Positions 63,690 to 64,000 of a stretch of DNA of 64,000 bases are shown in pieces. The position numbers and the translations under genes were made by a program. Where the stretch lies: contig NC_030385.2 of the NCBI RefSeq assembly GCF_001625215.2, forward strand, positions 35,365,598 through 35,429,597. The letters run 5' to 3'. Position 1 is the first letter of the stretch. Each line of letters starts with the position of its first letter. Source of the stretch: Daucus carota subsp. sativus. Lineage: Eukaryota > Streptophyta > Magnoliopsida > Apiales > Apiaceae. The notes under the pieces are model-generated. The model worked only from the letters and a program-made list of their open reading frames with translations, was not told the DNA's origin and did no database searches.

Positions 63690-64000
63690 GTAACAGGATC
63701 TATCAGAAATCTTGTTTAGTTGATCACCGGAAAGAACTTATTGGAGAAATTTTTTGAAATACCTGCTCACTGCTTTTGCTTTGGGTTATGCACTCTTGTT
63801 AGCCATCTTGATAGTATGTTTTTTTTTCCAAAAATTTTGCTGATCATGTTCTAATATATAAGAATGCTGCTGCCACATCTTAGGAACTGAGAGTATAGCG
63901 AAGCAAGCAATGACAGTTTAATAGTTTCCAACTTAGATTTTGCAGGGGTTCTACACCCAAAACAATTATATTTGCCTTTCATATAGGCAAGTACGTACTA

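Noticed and set aside
63984-64000. An eighth GCN5 exon after the AG at 63983
   Set aside because: The bases after it (GCAAGTACG) do not encode the expected continuation after RRQRQ, so the intron probably runs past the window edge.

Overview
The window is plant nuclear DNA, almost certainly from a eudicot. It is AT-rich. Its genes have many short GT-AG introns, and it carries plant-specific families (tocopherol methyltransferase VTE3, a D27-like carotenoid isomerase, a DUF506 protein, plant-type H2A.Z, miR167) and many small DNA transposons (Stowaway and hAT-like MITEs, a Pack-MULE). I cannot name the species from the sequence. Exons were assembled by hand from splice-site dinucleotides, reading-frame continuity and family similarity, so boundaries are good but not transcript-proven.

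Layout. 1-5 kb: non-coding, with several MITEs. 5.2-7.0 kb: two miR167 hairpins on the plus strand, about 1.4 kb apart. 8.3-10.8 kb: a decayed duplicate of VTE3; 11.1-11.7 kb: an intronless unknown gene; 12.6-15.9 kb: the intact three-exon VTE3 gene (all minus strand). 17.5-20.0 kb: a seven-exon D27-like gene (minus) with one base too many in an A8 run of exon 4. 21.1-22.8 kb: histone H2A.Z (minus) with a three-copy minisatellite in its intron. 23-31 kb: gene-poor, with MITEs. 31.7-32.9 kb: a DUF506 gene (plus). 33-41 kb: Stowaway MITEs and a 3.6-kb solo-LTR-like fossil. 41.4-42.4 kb: an ELC/VPS23 (TSG101-type ESCRT-I) gene. 43.2-54.1 kb: a 17-exon guanylate-binding-protein GTPase whose introns hold a SINE, LTR-type miniature relics, a Pack-MULE with a captured DNA-glycosylase exon, and another TIR element. 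56.2-57.3 kb: a SANT/Myb-like gene with a NAM-associated C-terminus. 57.4-58.1 kb: a probable LINE 3' remnant. 59.2 kb to the window end: the first seven coding exons of the GCN5 histone acetyltransferase gene, which runs off the edge.

The genes do not form a pathway cluster, as expected in a plant chromosome. VTE3 and the D27-like protein are both predicted to be plastid isoprenoid enzymes, and H2A.Z and GCN5 are both chromatin factors, but the sequence gives no sign of co-regulation. The most notable findings are the tandem MIR167 pair, the Pack-MULE (198-bp TIRs, perfect 9-bp target duplication, captured 5' end of a 3-methyladenine glycosylase I gene), the VTE3 duplicate pseudogene, the D27-like exon anomaly and the 7-nt microexon in the GBP gene.
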